Source of the DNA: Phycisphaeraceae bacterium
Lineage (GTDB): Bacteria > Planctomycetota > Phycisphaerae > Phycisphaerales > UBA1924
DNA length: 64,000 nucleotides
Assembly: GCA_019636655.1 (NCBI GenBank)
Contig: JAHBXB010000002.1
Coordinates: 632,537 to 696,536 of the forward strand
Reading direction: 5' to 3'
In this document: in pieces, positions 25,379 to 34,578 of the stretch
How positions within the stretch are numbered: position 1 is the stretch's first letter
How the letters are laid out: each line of letters opens with the position of its first letter
Made by a program: the position numbers and the translations under genes
The notes under the pieces: model-generated
What the model saw: the letters and a program-made list of their open reading frames with translations, nothing else
Told to the model about the DNA's origin: nothing
Database searches by the model: none

Positions 25379-26352
25379 GCACCGCCCCGCCGCCCGCCGC
25401 CGCGCGCCCGGTCGTCATCCAGACCGAGCACCTTGACGCCTCCGCCGCGGCGTGGCTCGCCGAACGCTGCGAGATCGTCCGCTGCTCCAGCGACGATCCC
25501 GGCTTCGCCCGCGAACTGGCCCGCGCCGATGGCCTCGTCATCCGCACCTACACCCAGATCACGGACTCCCTGCTCGCCCAGGCGCCCCGCCTGCGCGTCG
25601 TCGGCCGGGCGGGCGTCGGCGTAGACAACGTGGATCTCGCCGCGTGCGCCGCTCGCGGTGTCGCCGTCGTCAACACCCCCGCGGCGAACACCCGGGCGGT
25701 CGTCGAGTTCGTCACCTCGCTCCTCTTCGATGCCATCCGGCCACGCGTGGCCCTCGACCGGGCGCTCCCCACCTCCCAATGGAAGGCCCTCCGGTCCGAG
25801 TTGATCGCCCCGCGCCAGGCGAGCGACCTCACGCTGGGCATCCTTGGCCTGGGCCAGATCGGCTCCCAGGTCGCCCGTGTCGGCGCCGCCCTCGCCATGC
25901 GCGTGATCTACCACGACCTGGCCGAGATCCCAGAGCCCGGCCGGCACGGCGCCGTTTCGGTGCCCCTCGCCGACCTGCTCGCACAGTCCGACGTCCTCAC
26001 CCTCCACGTCGACGGCCGGCGCTCCAACCGGCACTTCATCGCCGCTCCACAACTCAACCTCATGAAGCCGGACGTGGTGCTCATCAACACCTCGCGGGGG
26101 TTCGTCGTCGATCCCGCCCCGCTCGCCGCGTTCCTGAAAGCCAACCCCGGTGCCGCCGCCATGCTCGACGTCCACGACCCCGAGCCCTTCGACCCCTCGT
26201 TCCCGCTGCTCGGGCTGGCCAACGCCAGGCTCTCGCCGCACATCGCCGCGGCCACCGCCACCGCCCACCGGAACATGTCGATGGTGGTGCGCGATGTCTG
26301 GCGGGTGCTGCAGGGCCTCGCTCCGGAGTTCCCCGCCCGTTCGGACGACTAG
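25375..26352 (+). CDS. D-isomer specific 2-hydroxyacid dehydrogenase (phosphoglycerate dehydrogenase-like)
   Basis: A 325-residue NAD-dependent dehydrogenase. Substrate-domain segment GRAGVGVDNVDL, NAD-binding LGILGLGQIGSQVA, the catalytic Arg in NTSRGFVVD, an acidic catalytic residue in DVHDPEPF and the catalytic His in LSPHIAA are present in order. It has SerA-like features but no C-terminal ACT domain, so the substrate (3-phosphoglycerate or another 2-hydroxyacid) is not settled. The start is a TTG overlapping the clpS stop as TTGA, so translation is likely coupled. Confidence 0.85.
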   Translation: MSTAPPPAAARPVVIQTEHLDASAAAWLAERCEIVRCSSDDPGFARELARADGLVIRTYTQITDSLLAQAPRLRVVGRAGVGVDNVDLAACAARGVAVVNTPAANTRAVVEFVTSLLFDAIRPRVALDRALPTSQWKALRSELIAPRQASDLTLGILGLGQIGSQVARVGAALAMRVIYHDLAEIPEPGRHGAVSVPLADLLAQSDVLTLHVDGRRSNRHFIAAPQLNLMKPDVVLINTSRGFVVDPAPLAAFLKANPGAAAMLDVHDPEPFDPSFPLLGLANARLSPHIAAATATAHRNMSMVVRDVWRVLQGLAPEFPARSDD

Positions 26353-26424
26353 GCCCGCCCGGGGGCGGCGCCGCCTCGGACCGCCCCGGCGCGCCTACAC
26401 AACTCCGCCGCCACGGAGTCCCCG

Positions 26425-26943
26425 ATGTTCCTCTCGCCGCTGCTGTCCGCCGTCCTGATCTTCCTCGCCCGCATCGCGGACGTCTCGCTCGATACGCTCC
26501 GGCTGGTCTCCATCATCCAGGGCCGTCGCGGCGCCGCGTGGGTGCTCGGGTTCCTGCAGGTCCTGATCTGGCTCTACGCCGTCTCCAGCGTGCTGAGCCA
26601 CATCCAGCAGATGCCCTGGCTCGCCCTCCCCTACGCCCTCGGCTACGCCACCGGGAACTACGTCGGCGTCACCATCGAGCAGTGGCTCGGCTACGGCGTG
26701 CAGGTCGTCCGCATCTTCACCCGGCGCGGCGCCCAGACCGCCGCCATCCTCCGCGGCGACGGCTTCGGCGTCACCGAGATCGACGGCCGCGGCAAGGATG
26801 GCCCCGTCTCCATTCTCACGATCGTCACCCGCCGCCGCGCCGCGACGACCGTCACGGTCCGCGCCCGCGAACTGGATCCCGCCTGCTTCTTCACGATCGA
26901 TGATGTCCGCTTCAAGTCCGCCCCGGTCCCGGCCTCGCCCTGA
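26425..26943 (+). CDS. UPF0316/DUF2179-type membrane protein
   Basis: A 172-residue protein with about three N-terminal membrane helices, RIADVSLDTLRLVSIIQGRR between the first two (the conserved D-x-x-x-x-x-R core of the UPF0316 family) and GYATGNYVGVTIEQWL after the third. A soluble DUF2179-like alpha/beta domain follows (~105-165). The function of the family is not established. A CGGAG sequence lies about 6 bases before the ATG. Confidence 0.8.
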   Translation: MFLSPLLSAVLIFLARIADVSLDTLRLVSIIQGRRGAAWVLGFLQVLIWLYAVSSVLSHIQQMPWLALPYALGYATGNYVGVTIEQWLGYGVQVVRIFTRRGAQTAAILRGDGFGVTEIDGRGKDGPVSILTIVTRRRAATTVTVRARELDPACFFTIDDVRFKSAPVPASP

Positions 26944-27006
26944 GAACCCGCGGCCGCGCGACACCGCCGGCCTCGCTAGGCTTTCTTTCACGATTGGAGG
27001 CCCGCG

Positions 27007-27612
27007 ATGCGCAAAGACGCCCCGACCGAGCACCCCGTGCACGAACTGGTCCGCCAGCGCTGGAGCCCGCTCGCGTTCGATCCCGCCCGCTCGATCGATC
27101 TCCCCACCCTCGCCTCGCTCTTCGAGGCCGCCCGCTGGTCGCCCAGCGCGTACAACGAGCAGCCTTGGGCGTTCATCTACGCCCGGCGGGAGGATGCCAA
27201 GGCCTTCGACCGCATCATCTCGTGCCTGGTTCCCGGCAACCAGACCTGGGCGAAGCGCGCCTCCGTGATCATGATCACCGCCGCCAGGCAGGCCTTCGAA
27301 CGAAACGGCAAGCCCAACCGGCACGCGGGCCACGACATCGGCCAAGCCGCCGCGTGGATGACCGTGCAGGCCGAGTCCGTCGGCCTCCGGGTCCACCAGA
27401 TGGCGGGGATCGACCCCGAGAAGTGCCGCACGGAACTGGGTATCCCCGCGGGGTGGGACGCCCTCACCGCGATCGCCATCGGCTTCCCCGACAGCGCCGA
27501 GACCCTGCCGCCGGACCTCCAGGCTCGAGAGACCGCGCCGCGCTCCCGCAAGCCGATGAGCCACGTGGCCCACGCCGGGACCTTCGACGCTCCGCCCAAC
27601 TTCGCGGGCTGA
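27007..27612 (+). CDS. nitroreductase-family FMN oxidoreductase
   Basis: A 201-residue protein. The N-terminal RQRWSPLAFDPARSI segment has the R-x-S/R FMN-phosphate pattern, ARWSPSAYNEQPW is the family's characteristic S-x-x-N-x-Q-P-W motif, and a GIPAGWDALTAIAIGFP segment closes the fold. It probably reduces nitro or quinone compounds using NAD(P)H; the substrate is unknown. GGAGG at 26996-27000 sets the ATG, and TAGGCT at 26977-26982 could be its -10 box. Confidence 0.88.
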   Translation: MRKDAPTEHPVHELVRQRWSPLAFDPARSIDLPTLASLFEAARWSPSAYNEQPWAFIYARREDAKAFDRIISCLVPGNQTWAKRASVIMITAARQAFERNGKPNRHAGHDIGQAAAWMTVQAESVGLRVHQMAGIDPEKCRTELGIPAGWDALTAIAIGFPDSAETLPPDLQARETAPRSRKPMSHVAHAGTFDAPPNFAG

Positions 27613-27650
27613 GCCTCCCCGGCGGGCGTGCAGCCGGGCGGCGAGGCGTG

Positions 27651-27656
27651 TACATT
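27651..27656 (+). promoter_or_regulatory. possible -10 box close to the manC start
   Basis: TACATT ends 8 bases before the ATG at 27665. The resulting transcript would be leaderless or nearly so. No -35 box is recognised. Confidence 0.35.
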
Positions 27657-27664
27657 CCGCTGCT

Positions 27665-28813
27665 ATGCGATACGCGATGATCATGGCCGGTGGATCGGGC
27701 ACCCGCCTGTGGCCGATGAGCCGCAAGGAGCGCCCGAAGCAACTCCTGCCGCTGATCCCGCGCGACGGCGGAGCCCCCGTCTCGCTCCTCGAACTCGCCG
27801 CCCACCGCCTCGAAGGCCTGATCCCCGCCGAGCGCCGCTACATCTGCACCGGCGAGCAGTACCGCCACGCCATCAAGAGCGTCCTCCCCGAGTTCTCGGA
27901 TGACCGGATCCTCGGCGAGCCCACCGGCCGCGACACCGTCAACGCCGTCGGCTTCGCCGCCGCGGTCTTCAACAGGATCGACCCCCCCACCGCCAAGGAC
28001 CCCGGCGCCATCTTCGCCGTCCTCACCGCCGACCACATCATCGAGCCCGAGAACGCCTTCCGCGAGCGGATGGACCTCGGCTTCCGCCTCGTCGAGGCCG
28101 ATCCCGCCCGCCTGGTCACCTTCTCGATCAAGCCCACCTACGCCGCCACGGGCTTCGGCTATGTCGAGCGAGGCGCCCCGATCACCGACACCGCCGACCC
28201 CGCCCGCGCAAGGAGCCCACAGGCCTTCCGCGTCGCCCGGTTCGTCGAGAAGCCCAACGCGCAGCGCGCCCAGGCCTACGTGGAATCGGGGCACTTCGGC
28301 TGGAACAGCGGGATGTTCGTCTTCAGCGCCGCCACCGTGCTCGACTGCCTCAAACGCTTCAAGCCCGAGAGCCACGCCGGCGTGATGCGCATCGCCGAGG
28401 CGTGGGGAACGCCGCGCCAACGAGCCGTCCTCGACGAGGTCTACCCCACGCTCCCGAAGATCAGCGTCGACTACGCCATCATGGAGCCGGCCTCACGCGA
28501 CCACGCCGTCTCCATCGCCACCGTCGTCATGGACCTCTCCTGGATCGACGTCGGCTCCTGGCCCAGCTACGGCGAGACCCTCCAGCCCGACGCCACCGGC
28601 AACCGCCGCGGCGGCGAGGGCGGCTCCTCGTCGATCATCCTCCAGGGCCGAAACAACCTCGTCGTCAGCGACAACCCCGGCCACACCGTCAGCATCCTGG
28701 GCGCCGACGACCTCATCGTCGTGCACACCAGGGACGCGACGCTGGTCATGCCCCGGAGCAAGGCCGAGGAACTCAAGTCGCTGCACGCCGTGGTTGATGA
28801 GAACCTCAAATAG
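27665..28813 (+). CDS. manC: mannose-1-phosphate guanylyltransferase
   Basis: A 382-residue enzyme making GDP-mannose from mannose-1-phosphate and GTP. The nucleotide-binding MAGGSGTRLWPMSRKERPKQ start, LTADHIIEP, the FVEKP motif, GHFGWNSGMFVF and WIDVGSWPSYGE are all typical. It ends after the nucleotidyltransferase domain and a short beta-helix-like tail, so it lacks the phosphomannose isomerase domain of bifunctional ManC/AlgA. GDP-mannose would feed the glycosyltransferases elsewhere in the window; that link is an inference. Confidence 0.93.
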   Translation: MRYAMIMAGGSGTRLWPMSRKERPKQLLPLIPRDGGAPVSLLELAAHRLEGLIPAERRYICTGEQYRHAIKSVLPEFSDDRILGEPTGRDTVNAVGFAAAVFNRIDPPTAKDPGAIFAVLTADHIIEPENAFRERMDLGFRLVEADPARLVTFSIKPTYAATGFGYVERGAPITDTADPARARSPQAFRVARFVEKPNAQRAQAYVESGHFGWNSGMFVFSAATVLDCLKRFKPESHAGVMRIAEAWGTPRQRAVLDEVYPTLPKISVDYAIMEPASRDHAVSIATVVMDLSWIDVGSWPSYGETLQPDATGNRRGGEGGSSSIILQGRNNLVVSDNPGHTVSILGADDLIVVHTRDATLVMPRSKAEELKSLHAVVDENLK

Positions 28814-28893
28814 GTGAACCTCTATCCGGTGCAGCCGCGATCCCGCCCGCCGCCCCGGAGCGTCTCGCACCGCCCCGCAACCCCCTCGAACAC

Positions 28894-28922
28894 TTGCCCC
28901 CGCCACCGCAACCCGGTGTAAT
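28894..28922 (+). promoter_or_regulatory. sigma-70-type leaderless promoter of ruvX
   Basis: TTGCCC (28894-28899), a 17-base spacer and TGTAAT (28917-28922) stand 6 bases before the GTG at 28929. This favours 28929 over an in-frame GTG at 28923, which would lie inside the start-site region. Confidence 0.6.
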
Positions 28923-28928
28923 GTGCCC

Positions 28929-29402
28929 GTGCGCTACCTCGCGATCGACCTCGGCGACAAGCGGACCGGCCTCGCCGTCGGCGACGACGAGACCCGGATC
29001 GTCTCCCCCTTCGACGTGATCCAGGTCCCTCTCTCGGTCAACGGCGGCGATGCGCTCCTGGGCGCCCTCGCCCGCGCAATCGAGGAGATCCTCGGCTACT
29101 CCGCTCAATCCAAGGGCGAACTGATCGTCGGCCTCCCGCTCAACATGGACGGCACCGAGGGCCCGCGGTCCAAGGTCGTGCGCTCCTTCGCCGCGCGCCT
29201 CGGCGCCCGCGTCAAACGCCCGATCCGCTTCCAGGACGAACGCCTCTCCTCCGCCGCCGCCGACTGGTCGATGGCCGGCTCCGGCTTGACCCGCGGCGAG
29301 AAAAAGGAAAAGCGCGACGCCCTCGCCGCCGCGGCGATCCTCAACGACTTCCTCGCGACCATCCCGCCAAAGCCCCGCCCCAACCCGCCGCCGGGCCCTT
29401 AG
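28929..29402 (+). CDS. ruvX: Holliday-junction resolvase-like / pre-16S rRNA nuclease RuvX (YqgF)
   Basis: A 157-residue RNase H-fold nuclease. YLAIDLGDKRTGLAVGD carries the first catalytic Asp, IVGLPLNMDGTEGPRS is the conserved G-L-P-x-x-x-D/N-G region, and FQDERLSS with KRDALAAAAIL supplies the later acidic residues. The family matures the 5' end of 16S rRNA in E. coli and is essential in many bacteria. The start codon is chosen from the promoter geometry. The stop overlaps the convergent AsmA-like gene by 4 bases. Confidence 0.9.
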   Translation: MRYLAIDLGDKRTGLAVGDDETRIVSPFDVIQVPLSVNGGDALLGALARAIEEILGYSAQSKGELIVGLPLNMDGTEGPRSKVVRSFAARLGARVKRPIRFQDERLSSAAADWSMAGSGLTRGEKKEKRDALAAAAILNDFLATIPPKPRPNPPPGP

Positions 29403-30301
29403 TTCTTCTTCTTCGGGATCAGGTCCCCGATGCCCTTCTTCGCGTCCTCGAGGCCCTTCTTCAGATCGTCCCCGGTCTTCTTGATGTCCTCGACCGCCTT
29501 CTGCGCCTCCGCCTTCACATTCTCCACCGTCCCCTTTGCATCACCGATCACCTGCATCCCCAGCCCCTTGAGGTCGTCCAGCTTCGCCAGCGAACCCTGG
29601 AGGTCGCTCAGCACATCCGCCGGGATCAACCCCCCGCCCCGCTCCACCGCCGCGTTCATCAACGCCTGCACCACGATCCCCGCCAGTTCCGAGATCGTCA
29701 CCCCCGTCCCGCCCACGCCTGTCCCCGTCTTTCCCACGTTCTTGAGCGCGATCTCGTCGATGGGCACCTCCACCTTGCCGATCCCACCCGGAGCATCAAG
29801 CAGTTCCAAGTGCACCTTCACGTTGCGGATCGTCAACTCGTTGATCACCAACTTTTTGTCCGATCCCGACGACGACGGCTTGGGCTCTGCGCCCTTTGGC
29901 CCGGAGACCTTCTGGATGTTGTCCAGGATGACGTTGTAGTTCCCCTTCCCGTCCTTGCGTTGCAATCGGACGTCGATGTCCTCCAGCCTGAACTGCGGCA
30001 CCTCGATCACGTCACTGGTCAGCGAAGCCAGCGACACCTTCACCCCTCCCTCGCCCAGCGCCAGGAAGTGCGGCGCCGAGTACCCCGCGGGGGAGCCGAC
30101 GCTCAGACCCGTCAGCGAAAACCGCCCCGAGAGAAGCCCGAGGCTGACCCCGTCCACCCTCGTGGGAACCCCAAGGGCATACGTCCCGCCCTTCTCGATA
30201 CCCGACTTCGCCAGCGACCCCGCGAAGTACACCACCCCACCCACGGCCACCATGAGGAGAACGACCAGCACCACCACGGCGATCAGCAGTTTCTTGATCA
30301 T
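29399..30301 (-). CDS. AsmA-like membrane-anchored protein
   Basis: A 300-residue protein with one N-terminal membrane helix (LLIAVVVLVVLLMVAVGGVV). A beta-rich region follows (SLGLLSGRFSLTGLSVG, FRLEDIDVRLQRKDGKGNYNVIL, LVINELTIRNVKVHLEL) typical of AsmA/DUF748 envelope proteins. The last ~80 residues are a Lys/Asp/Glu-rich helix, probably a coiled coil. AsmA-like proteins are linked to lipid transport and outer-membrane assembly; the specific role here is unknown. It converges with ruvX with a 4-base overlap. Confidence 0.75.
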   Translation of the reverse strand: MIKKLLIAVVVLVVLLMVAVGGVVYFAGSLAKSGIEKGGTYALGVPTRVDGVSLGLLSGRFSLTGLSVGSPAGYSAPHFLALGEGGVKVSLASLTSDVIEVPQFRLEDIDVRLQRKDGKGNYNVILDNIQKVSGPKGAEPKPSSSGSDKKLVINELTIRNVKVHLELLDAPGGIGKVEVPIDEIALKNVGKTGTGVGGTGVTISELAGIVVQALMNAAVERGGGLIPADVLSDLQGSLAKLDDLKGLGMQVIGDAKGTVENVKAEAQKAVEDIKKTGDDLKKGLEDAKKGIGDLIPKKKN

Positions 30302-30477
30302 GCACCAACTGTATCAAGCCGGCCCGGTCCGACGGCACGCCACCCACCCCTATCACCACCTCCCGTCCCACCCCGTTTCAGCGTAGAATCGCCCTTCGTT
30401 CGGTCACGGAACGGTCAGTCCGCTCGTGCGGCCCGGCCTCCTCCGCGGCCGCAGTCCCCGCGATGCACGGAGGCTTG

Positions 30478-31284
30478 ATGGCGACAACGACTCCCGCACC
30501 GGTCTTCGGCGGCGCCCTCCGCGCCCCGGTGCGCGTCGAAGTCCCCGTGCACCGCGCCGCGGTCATGGCCGTCCTCATGCCCGTCTACAACGAGGGCGAA
30601 CAGGCCGCCCAGGTCGCCCGCGACGTCACCGCCTTCGCGCAGACCCGCCCGCAGCACGACTTCACCTTCGTCCTCGACGGCTGCAGCGACAACACCGAGC
30701 AGGTCATCCTCGACCACCTCGCCGGGTACCCCGGGGGCAACGTCCACGTCCTCGCCCTCCGCCGGAACCGCGGCAAGAACGGCGCCATCCGCGCCGGTCT
30801 GCGCCGGACAAACGCCCGCCTCGTCTGCTACCTCGACGGCGATCTGGCCTACTCCCTCGACCACCTCGATGCGCTGGAGTCCGCCCTCGCGACCCACGAC
30901 GTCGCCATCGGCTCCCGCAGCCTCGTCGCCCGCGAGGAGGGCCGCCCCGGCCTGCTCCGCCGAATCCTCGGCTCTACCTTCAACACCATCGCCCGCGCCA
31001 TCCTCGGCATCCCCTTCCGCGACACCCAGGCCGGGCTCAAGGGCTTCCGCATCGACGCCGCCCGCCGGCTCTTCGCCCAGCAGCGCATCCGCAACTTCGC
31101 CTTCGATGCCGAACTGCTCTACCTCGCGTGCCGGGACGGCCTTTCCGTCGCCGAGATCCCCGCCCGCGTGAACCCCGGGCACGCCGCCATCGGCTCCAAC
31201 GTCCGGCTCGTCCGCGACTCGCTCCGCATGCTCGCCTCCCTCATCCAGGTGCGCCTCGACGACTGGCGCGGCCGGTATGACTGA
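30478..31284 (+). CDS. glycosyltransferase family 2, polyprenyl-phosphate sugar transferase-like
   Basis: A 268-residue GT2 (VLMPVYNEGEQAAQVA; VLDGCSDNTEQ; RNRGKNGAIRAGL; CYLDGDLAYSLDHL with the D-G-D metal site; DTQAGLKGFR). The pattern is that of dolichyl/undecaprenyl-phosphate mannosyl- or glucosyltransferases, but no membrane helices follow the catalytic domain. GGAGG at 30469-30473 supports ATG 30478 over an in-frame ATG at 30463. TAGAAT at 30384-30389 may be the -10 box. It overlaps the following deacetylase gene by 8 bases, so the two form an operon. Confidence 0.87.
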   Translation: MATTTPAPVFGGALRAPVRVEVPVHRAAVMAVLMPVYNEGEQAAQVARDVTAFAQTRPQHDFTFVLDGCSDNTEQVILDHLAGYPGGNVHVLALRRNRGKNGAIRAGLRRTNARLVCYLDGDLAYSLDHLDALESALATHDVAIGSRSLVAREEGRPGLLRRILGSTFNTIARAILGIPFRDTQAGLKGFRIDAARRLFAQQRIRNFAFDAELLYLACRDGLSVAEIPARVNPGHAAIGSNVRLVRDSLRMLASLIQVRLDDWRGRYD

Positions 31285-32095
31285 CCGCGCGGTCCTGACA
31301 TTCGACGCTGAGGAGTTCGACATCCCCCTCGAGTTCCGGCGGCAGATCTCCGACGCCGATCAACTCCGCATCGGCGCCGACGGCTTCGCCGCGGTCCTCG
31401 ACATGCTCGACCGCACCGGCGCCCCGGCCACGTTCTTCATCACCGCCCGCCTCGCGCTGCACAGCCCCGACCTGGTCCGCCGCGCCGCCTCGCGCCACGA
31501 GATCGCCTCGCACTCCTGGAGCCACACCGGCTTCGCCCCCGACCACCTCCGCCGCTCCCGCGAAACGCTGGAGTCTGTCTCGGGCGCTCCGGTCATCGGT
31601 TTTCGCATGCCTCGCATGGCGACCGTGGACCACGCCGCCCTCGCCGAAGCCGGGTACACCTACAACTCCTCCGAGAACCCCACCTGGCTCACGCGCCGCG
31701 CCTCGCGCACCGAGGGCCCCCTGGGCGCCTATTTCTCCGGCCCCCTGCTGAACATCCCCGCCACCGTCACGCCCATCCTGCGGCTCCCTCTCTTCTGGCT
31801 CGCCTTCAAGCGGATGCCCACGCGCCTGTTCCGGAGCTGGACCACCGCGTCGCTCCGGTCCCGCTCCTACGCCAGCCTCTACATGCACCCGTGGGAGTTC
31901 ACGGATCTCGCGCACTCCGGGCTCCCCTGGTGGATCCGCCGCCCCGACGGCGCCCGGCTCCTGGACCGCCTCGCCGCCTACGCCCACTGGCTCCGCGAAC
32001 GCGCGACCCTCGTCACCATGGCCTCACTCGCCGAATCGATCCGGCGCGGCAACCTCGCCGCGCCGGACCGCGAATCCGCGCTGCGATCCCGCTAG
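31277..32095 (+). CDS. polysaccharide deacetylase-family (NodB-like) protein
   Basis: A 272-residue carbohydrate esterase family 4-like protein. LTFDAEEFD is the first metal/catalytic motif (T-F-D-x-E), ATFFITARLA follows, HEIASHSWSHTG carries the His-x3-His metal ligands, and MHPWEF near the end matches the final motif. Such enzymes remove N-acetyl groups from peptidoglycan or polysaccharide. It partners with the GT2 gene it overlaps, suggesting joint action on one glycan lipid. No signal peptide is seen, so it is probably cytoplasmic. It converges with the flotillin gene with a 4-base overlap. Confidence 0.85.
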   Translation: MTDRAVLTFDAEEFDIPLEFRRQISDADQLRIGADGFAAVLDMLDRTGAPATFFITARLALHSPDLVRRAASRHEIASHSWSHTGFAPDHLRRSRETLESVSGAPVIGFRMPRMATVDHAALAEAGYTYNSSENPTWLTRRASRTEGPLGAYFSGPLLNIPATVTPILRLPLFWLAFKRMPTRLFRSWTTASLRSRSYASLYMHPWEFTDLAHSGLPWWIRRPDGARLLDRLAAYAHWLRERATLVTMASLAESIRRGNLAAPDRESALRSR

Positions 32096-33723
32096 GCGCG
32101 GCGCGACGGCGCCGCGCTCTCGCCGTCGTCCTCCGGTCCGGCCGCGTCGATCCGGTCCCCGCTGGGCTTCACACGCCCCAGCGCGCCCGGCAACTCGATC
32201 CCCGCCTGCATCGCCAGCTCGTGCAGCCGCGGCAAGGCGTTGACCATTCCGGCCAGGAAGTCGCTCGTCGCGTTCCGGCCCGCGCCGTTCGTGCCCGTGT
32301 CCCACACGGTGATCTTGTCGATCTTCAGGTTCTGGATCGCCTTCACCTGCTCCGAGACCAGCTTCGGCAACTGCTCGATCAGCAGCAGCGTCGGGCCCAC
32401 CGCCGGATCGACGCCGCACGCCTCGATCAGCTTGCGGTACCCCTCCGCCTTGGCCTCCATCACCTTCTGCACGCCCGCCGCCTCCGCCTCGTACTTGGCC
32501 AGGATCGCGTCCGCCTCGCCCTGCGCCTCGATGCGCCGCTTCTCGGCCTCCGCCATCGCGGCGATCTCGATCCTCCGCTTCTCGATCTCCTGCGGGACCA
32601 CCGTCTCCTTCGCCAGCCGGGCCGTCTCCTGCTCCCGTTCCGCGATCAGGATCGCCTCGGCCGCCTTCGCCGCCGCGGTCTGCGCCCGCCGCTTCGCCTC
32701 GGCCTGGATCTCGCCCAGTTTCGCGTTGACCTCCGCGATCCGCCCGCGCGCCTCGTTCTCGCCGGTGGTCGCCGCCGCCTCCGCCTGGGCCACCTTGACA
32801 CGCTGCTCCTGCATCGCCTGCGCCTTCGCCGAGGCCGTCTCCGCCTCGCGCTGCGCGATCGTGATCTCCCGGTCCCGCTTCGACTGCGCCTCGCCCTGCA
32901 CCGCCTGGGCCTCCAGCGCCGCCACGCGGATCCGCTGCTCCTGCTCCGCCTCCTTCTCGCCCTGGGCCGACGCCGCGGCCTCCTTCGCCACGCCGATCGA
33001 CTTCTCGCGCAGCGCCGTCGCCTCGCCCGTCGCGCCCTCCCGTTCCTGCTGCGCCACGTCCACCTTGGCCCGGTTGATCGCCTCCGCCGCGGCGCGCCGG
33101 CCGATCGCCTGGATGTACCCGCTCTCGTCCGTGATGTCCCGCACGTTCACGTTGATCAGGTCCAGGCCGATCTTGTTGATCTCCTGCCCCACGTTCTCGT
33201 TGATCAGCATCATGAACTTCTCGCGGTCGCGGTTGATCTCCTCGATCGTCAGCGTCGCGATCACCAGGCGCAGCTGCCCCAGGATGATGTCCTGCGCCTG
33301 CTCGCGTATCGCCTGCGTCGTCAGGTTCAGCAGCCGCTCCGCCGCGTTGTTCATCAGCACCGGGTCCGTCGAGATGCCCACCGTAAACGTCGACGGCACG
33401 TTCACCCGGATGTTGTTCTGCGACAGCGCCCCCTCCAGGGGGATCTCGATCACCAGCGGCTCCAGGCTCAGGTACGCGTAATCCTGCACCAGCGGCCACA
33501 CGAACGCGCCGCCGCCGTGCAGGCACCGGCTCGCCTTCCCGCCCCCCACCTGCCCGTAGATCACCAGGATCCGGTTGCTCGGGCAGCGCCGGTACCGCTG
33601 CACGATGAACACCAGCATGAACAGCACCAGCAGCAGCAGCCCGCCGACCACCGGCAGCCAGAGCCACGTCGCCGAAGACGATTGCTGCGCCAGCGTGCCC
33701 GACATCATGAGCGTCGTGAACAT
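32092..33723 (-). CDS. flotillin-family (SPFH) membrane protein, YqiK-like
   Basis: A 543-residue protein. An N-terminal membrane helix (~residues 20-42) is followed by the SPFH domain (~50-240) and then a long Ala/Glu/Gln/Lys coiled coil (~240-440), ending with the flotillin C-terminal region and an acidic tail. It would form membrane scaffolds. AGGAGG about 9 bases upstream supports the ATG at 33723 over a start further out. The NfeD/YqiJ-like gene lies 134 bases upstream on the same strand, matching the conserved yqiJ-yqiK pairing. Confidence 0.9.
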   Translation of the reverse strand: MFTTLMMSGTLAQQSSSATWLWLPVVGGLLLLVLFMLVFIVQRYRRCPSNRILVIYGQVGGGKASRCLHGGGAFVWPLVQDYAYLSLEPLVIEIPLEGALSQNNIRVNVPSTFTVGISTDPVLMNNAAERLLNLTTQAIREQAQDIILGQLRLVIATLTIEEINRDREKFMMLINENVGQEINKIGLDLINVNVRDITDESGYIQAIGRRAAAEAINRAKVDVAQQEREGATGEATALREKSIGVAKEAAASAQGEKEAEQEQRIRVAALEAQAVQGEAQSKRDREITIAQREAETASAKAQAMQEQRVKVAQAEAAATTGENEARGRIAEVNAKLGEIQAEAKRRAQTAAAKAAEAILIAEREQETARLAKETVVPQEIEKRRIEIAAMAEAEKRRIEAQGEADAILAKYEAEAAGVQKVMEAKAEGYRKLIEACGVDPAVGPTLLLIEQLPKLVSEQVKAIQNLKIDKITVWDTGTNGAGRNATSDFLAGMVNALPRLHELAMQAGIELPGALGRVKPSGDRIDAAGPEDDGESAAPSRRA

Positions 33724-33857
33724 GGACCGTGCCTCCTCTTCCCTTCTGGTCCGGCCGCGCCCCATCGGGCCCGCCCGGATCGTGCGACCACCTCAGCCCG
33801 TGCAGACTACCACCTCCCCATCCCACATGGCGTTGTTCGCGTGCCCCCCGCCGCCTG

Positions 33858-34466
33858 CTACGTCGCCGCCACCGTCACCGTGTTGTCCTCGTTCACCCGA
33901 GTGACGCGGACCCGCGTCCTGGTCGGCAACTCCCCCGCCTCCGAGACCGCGTTCACAATCCGCTCCCGCGAGCCGATCACCAACCGCACCTGTCCCCGCC
34001 CGGCCCCCGCCGCGGGAACCCCCACATACACATCCCCCTCCGCGCCCATCGTCGCCTGCAGCGGAACATTGCCGCTGCTCTGCAGGTCGTGCATCCCCTT
34101 GAGCATCAGCGCCAGCGCCCACACCATCGCCACTCCCGCCGCGCAGCCGATCAACACGCTCACCGGCACCGACAGCCCCGACCCCTTGTACGCCGCCAGC
34201 GCCGCCCAGCCGAACCCCATCATGAACGCGCAGATGCTCTGAAACGACAGCACCTCGAACGCGTGCGTCGAGCCGTGATCCCCCGCATCCGATGCGTGCC
34301 CGCTCAGGCTCCCGTGCGCCCCGCCGTCCGCAAAGTCCGTATCCAGCCCCAGGTGCCCGTCCCCGCCCACCAGCATCAGCAGCAGCCGCACCACGAAAAT
34401 CCCCGTCCCGAACAGCGCCGGCACCGAGAACCACGCCGCACCGTTGTCGAACAGCAGACTCATCAT
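33858..34466 (-). CDS. NfeD/YqiJ-like membrane protein with OB-fold domain
   Basis: A 202-residue protein. It has an N-terminal hydrophobic helix, a His/Asp/Gly-rich loop (~35-68), two further membrane helices (~75-120), and a C-terminal soluble beta domain (~130-200; QATMGAEGDVYVGVP ... TRVRVTRVNEDNTVTV) with OB-fold character. Proteins of this kind accompany flotillins and are thought to work with them in the membrane. GAAAGGGGTG precedes the tandem ATG start. Confidence 0.8.
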   Translation of the reverse strand: MMSLLFDNGAAWFSVPALFGTGIFVVRLLLMLVGGDGHLGLDTDFADGGAHGSLSGHASDAGDHGSTHAFEVLSFQSICAFMMGFGWAALAAYKGSGLSVPVSVLIGCAAGVAMVWALALMLKGMHDLQSSGNVPLQATMGAEGDVYVGVPAAGAGRGQVRLVIGSRERIVNAVSEAGELPTRTRVRVTRVNEDNTVTVAAT

Positions 34467-34578
34467 GGCACACCCCTTTCGAAACCCATGGAATGGTATC
34501 GAAGCCTTCGCACAAGGGTATTAGGACCGGACTCATTCCGGTTTCGCAGCAACGCCCCCCGCTTTCCCCTCTCCCCCG

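Noticed and set aside
32024-33826. A 600-codon frame on the minus strand overlapping the flotillin gene
   Set aside because: Gly/Arg/Asp-rich low-complexity translation in a shifted frame of a real gene, with no domain.
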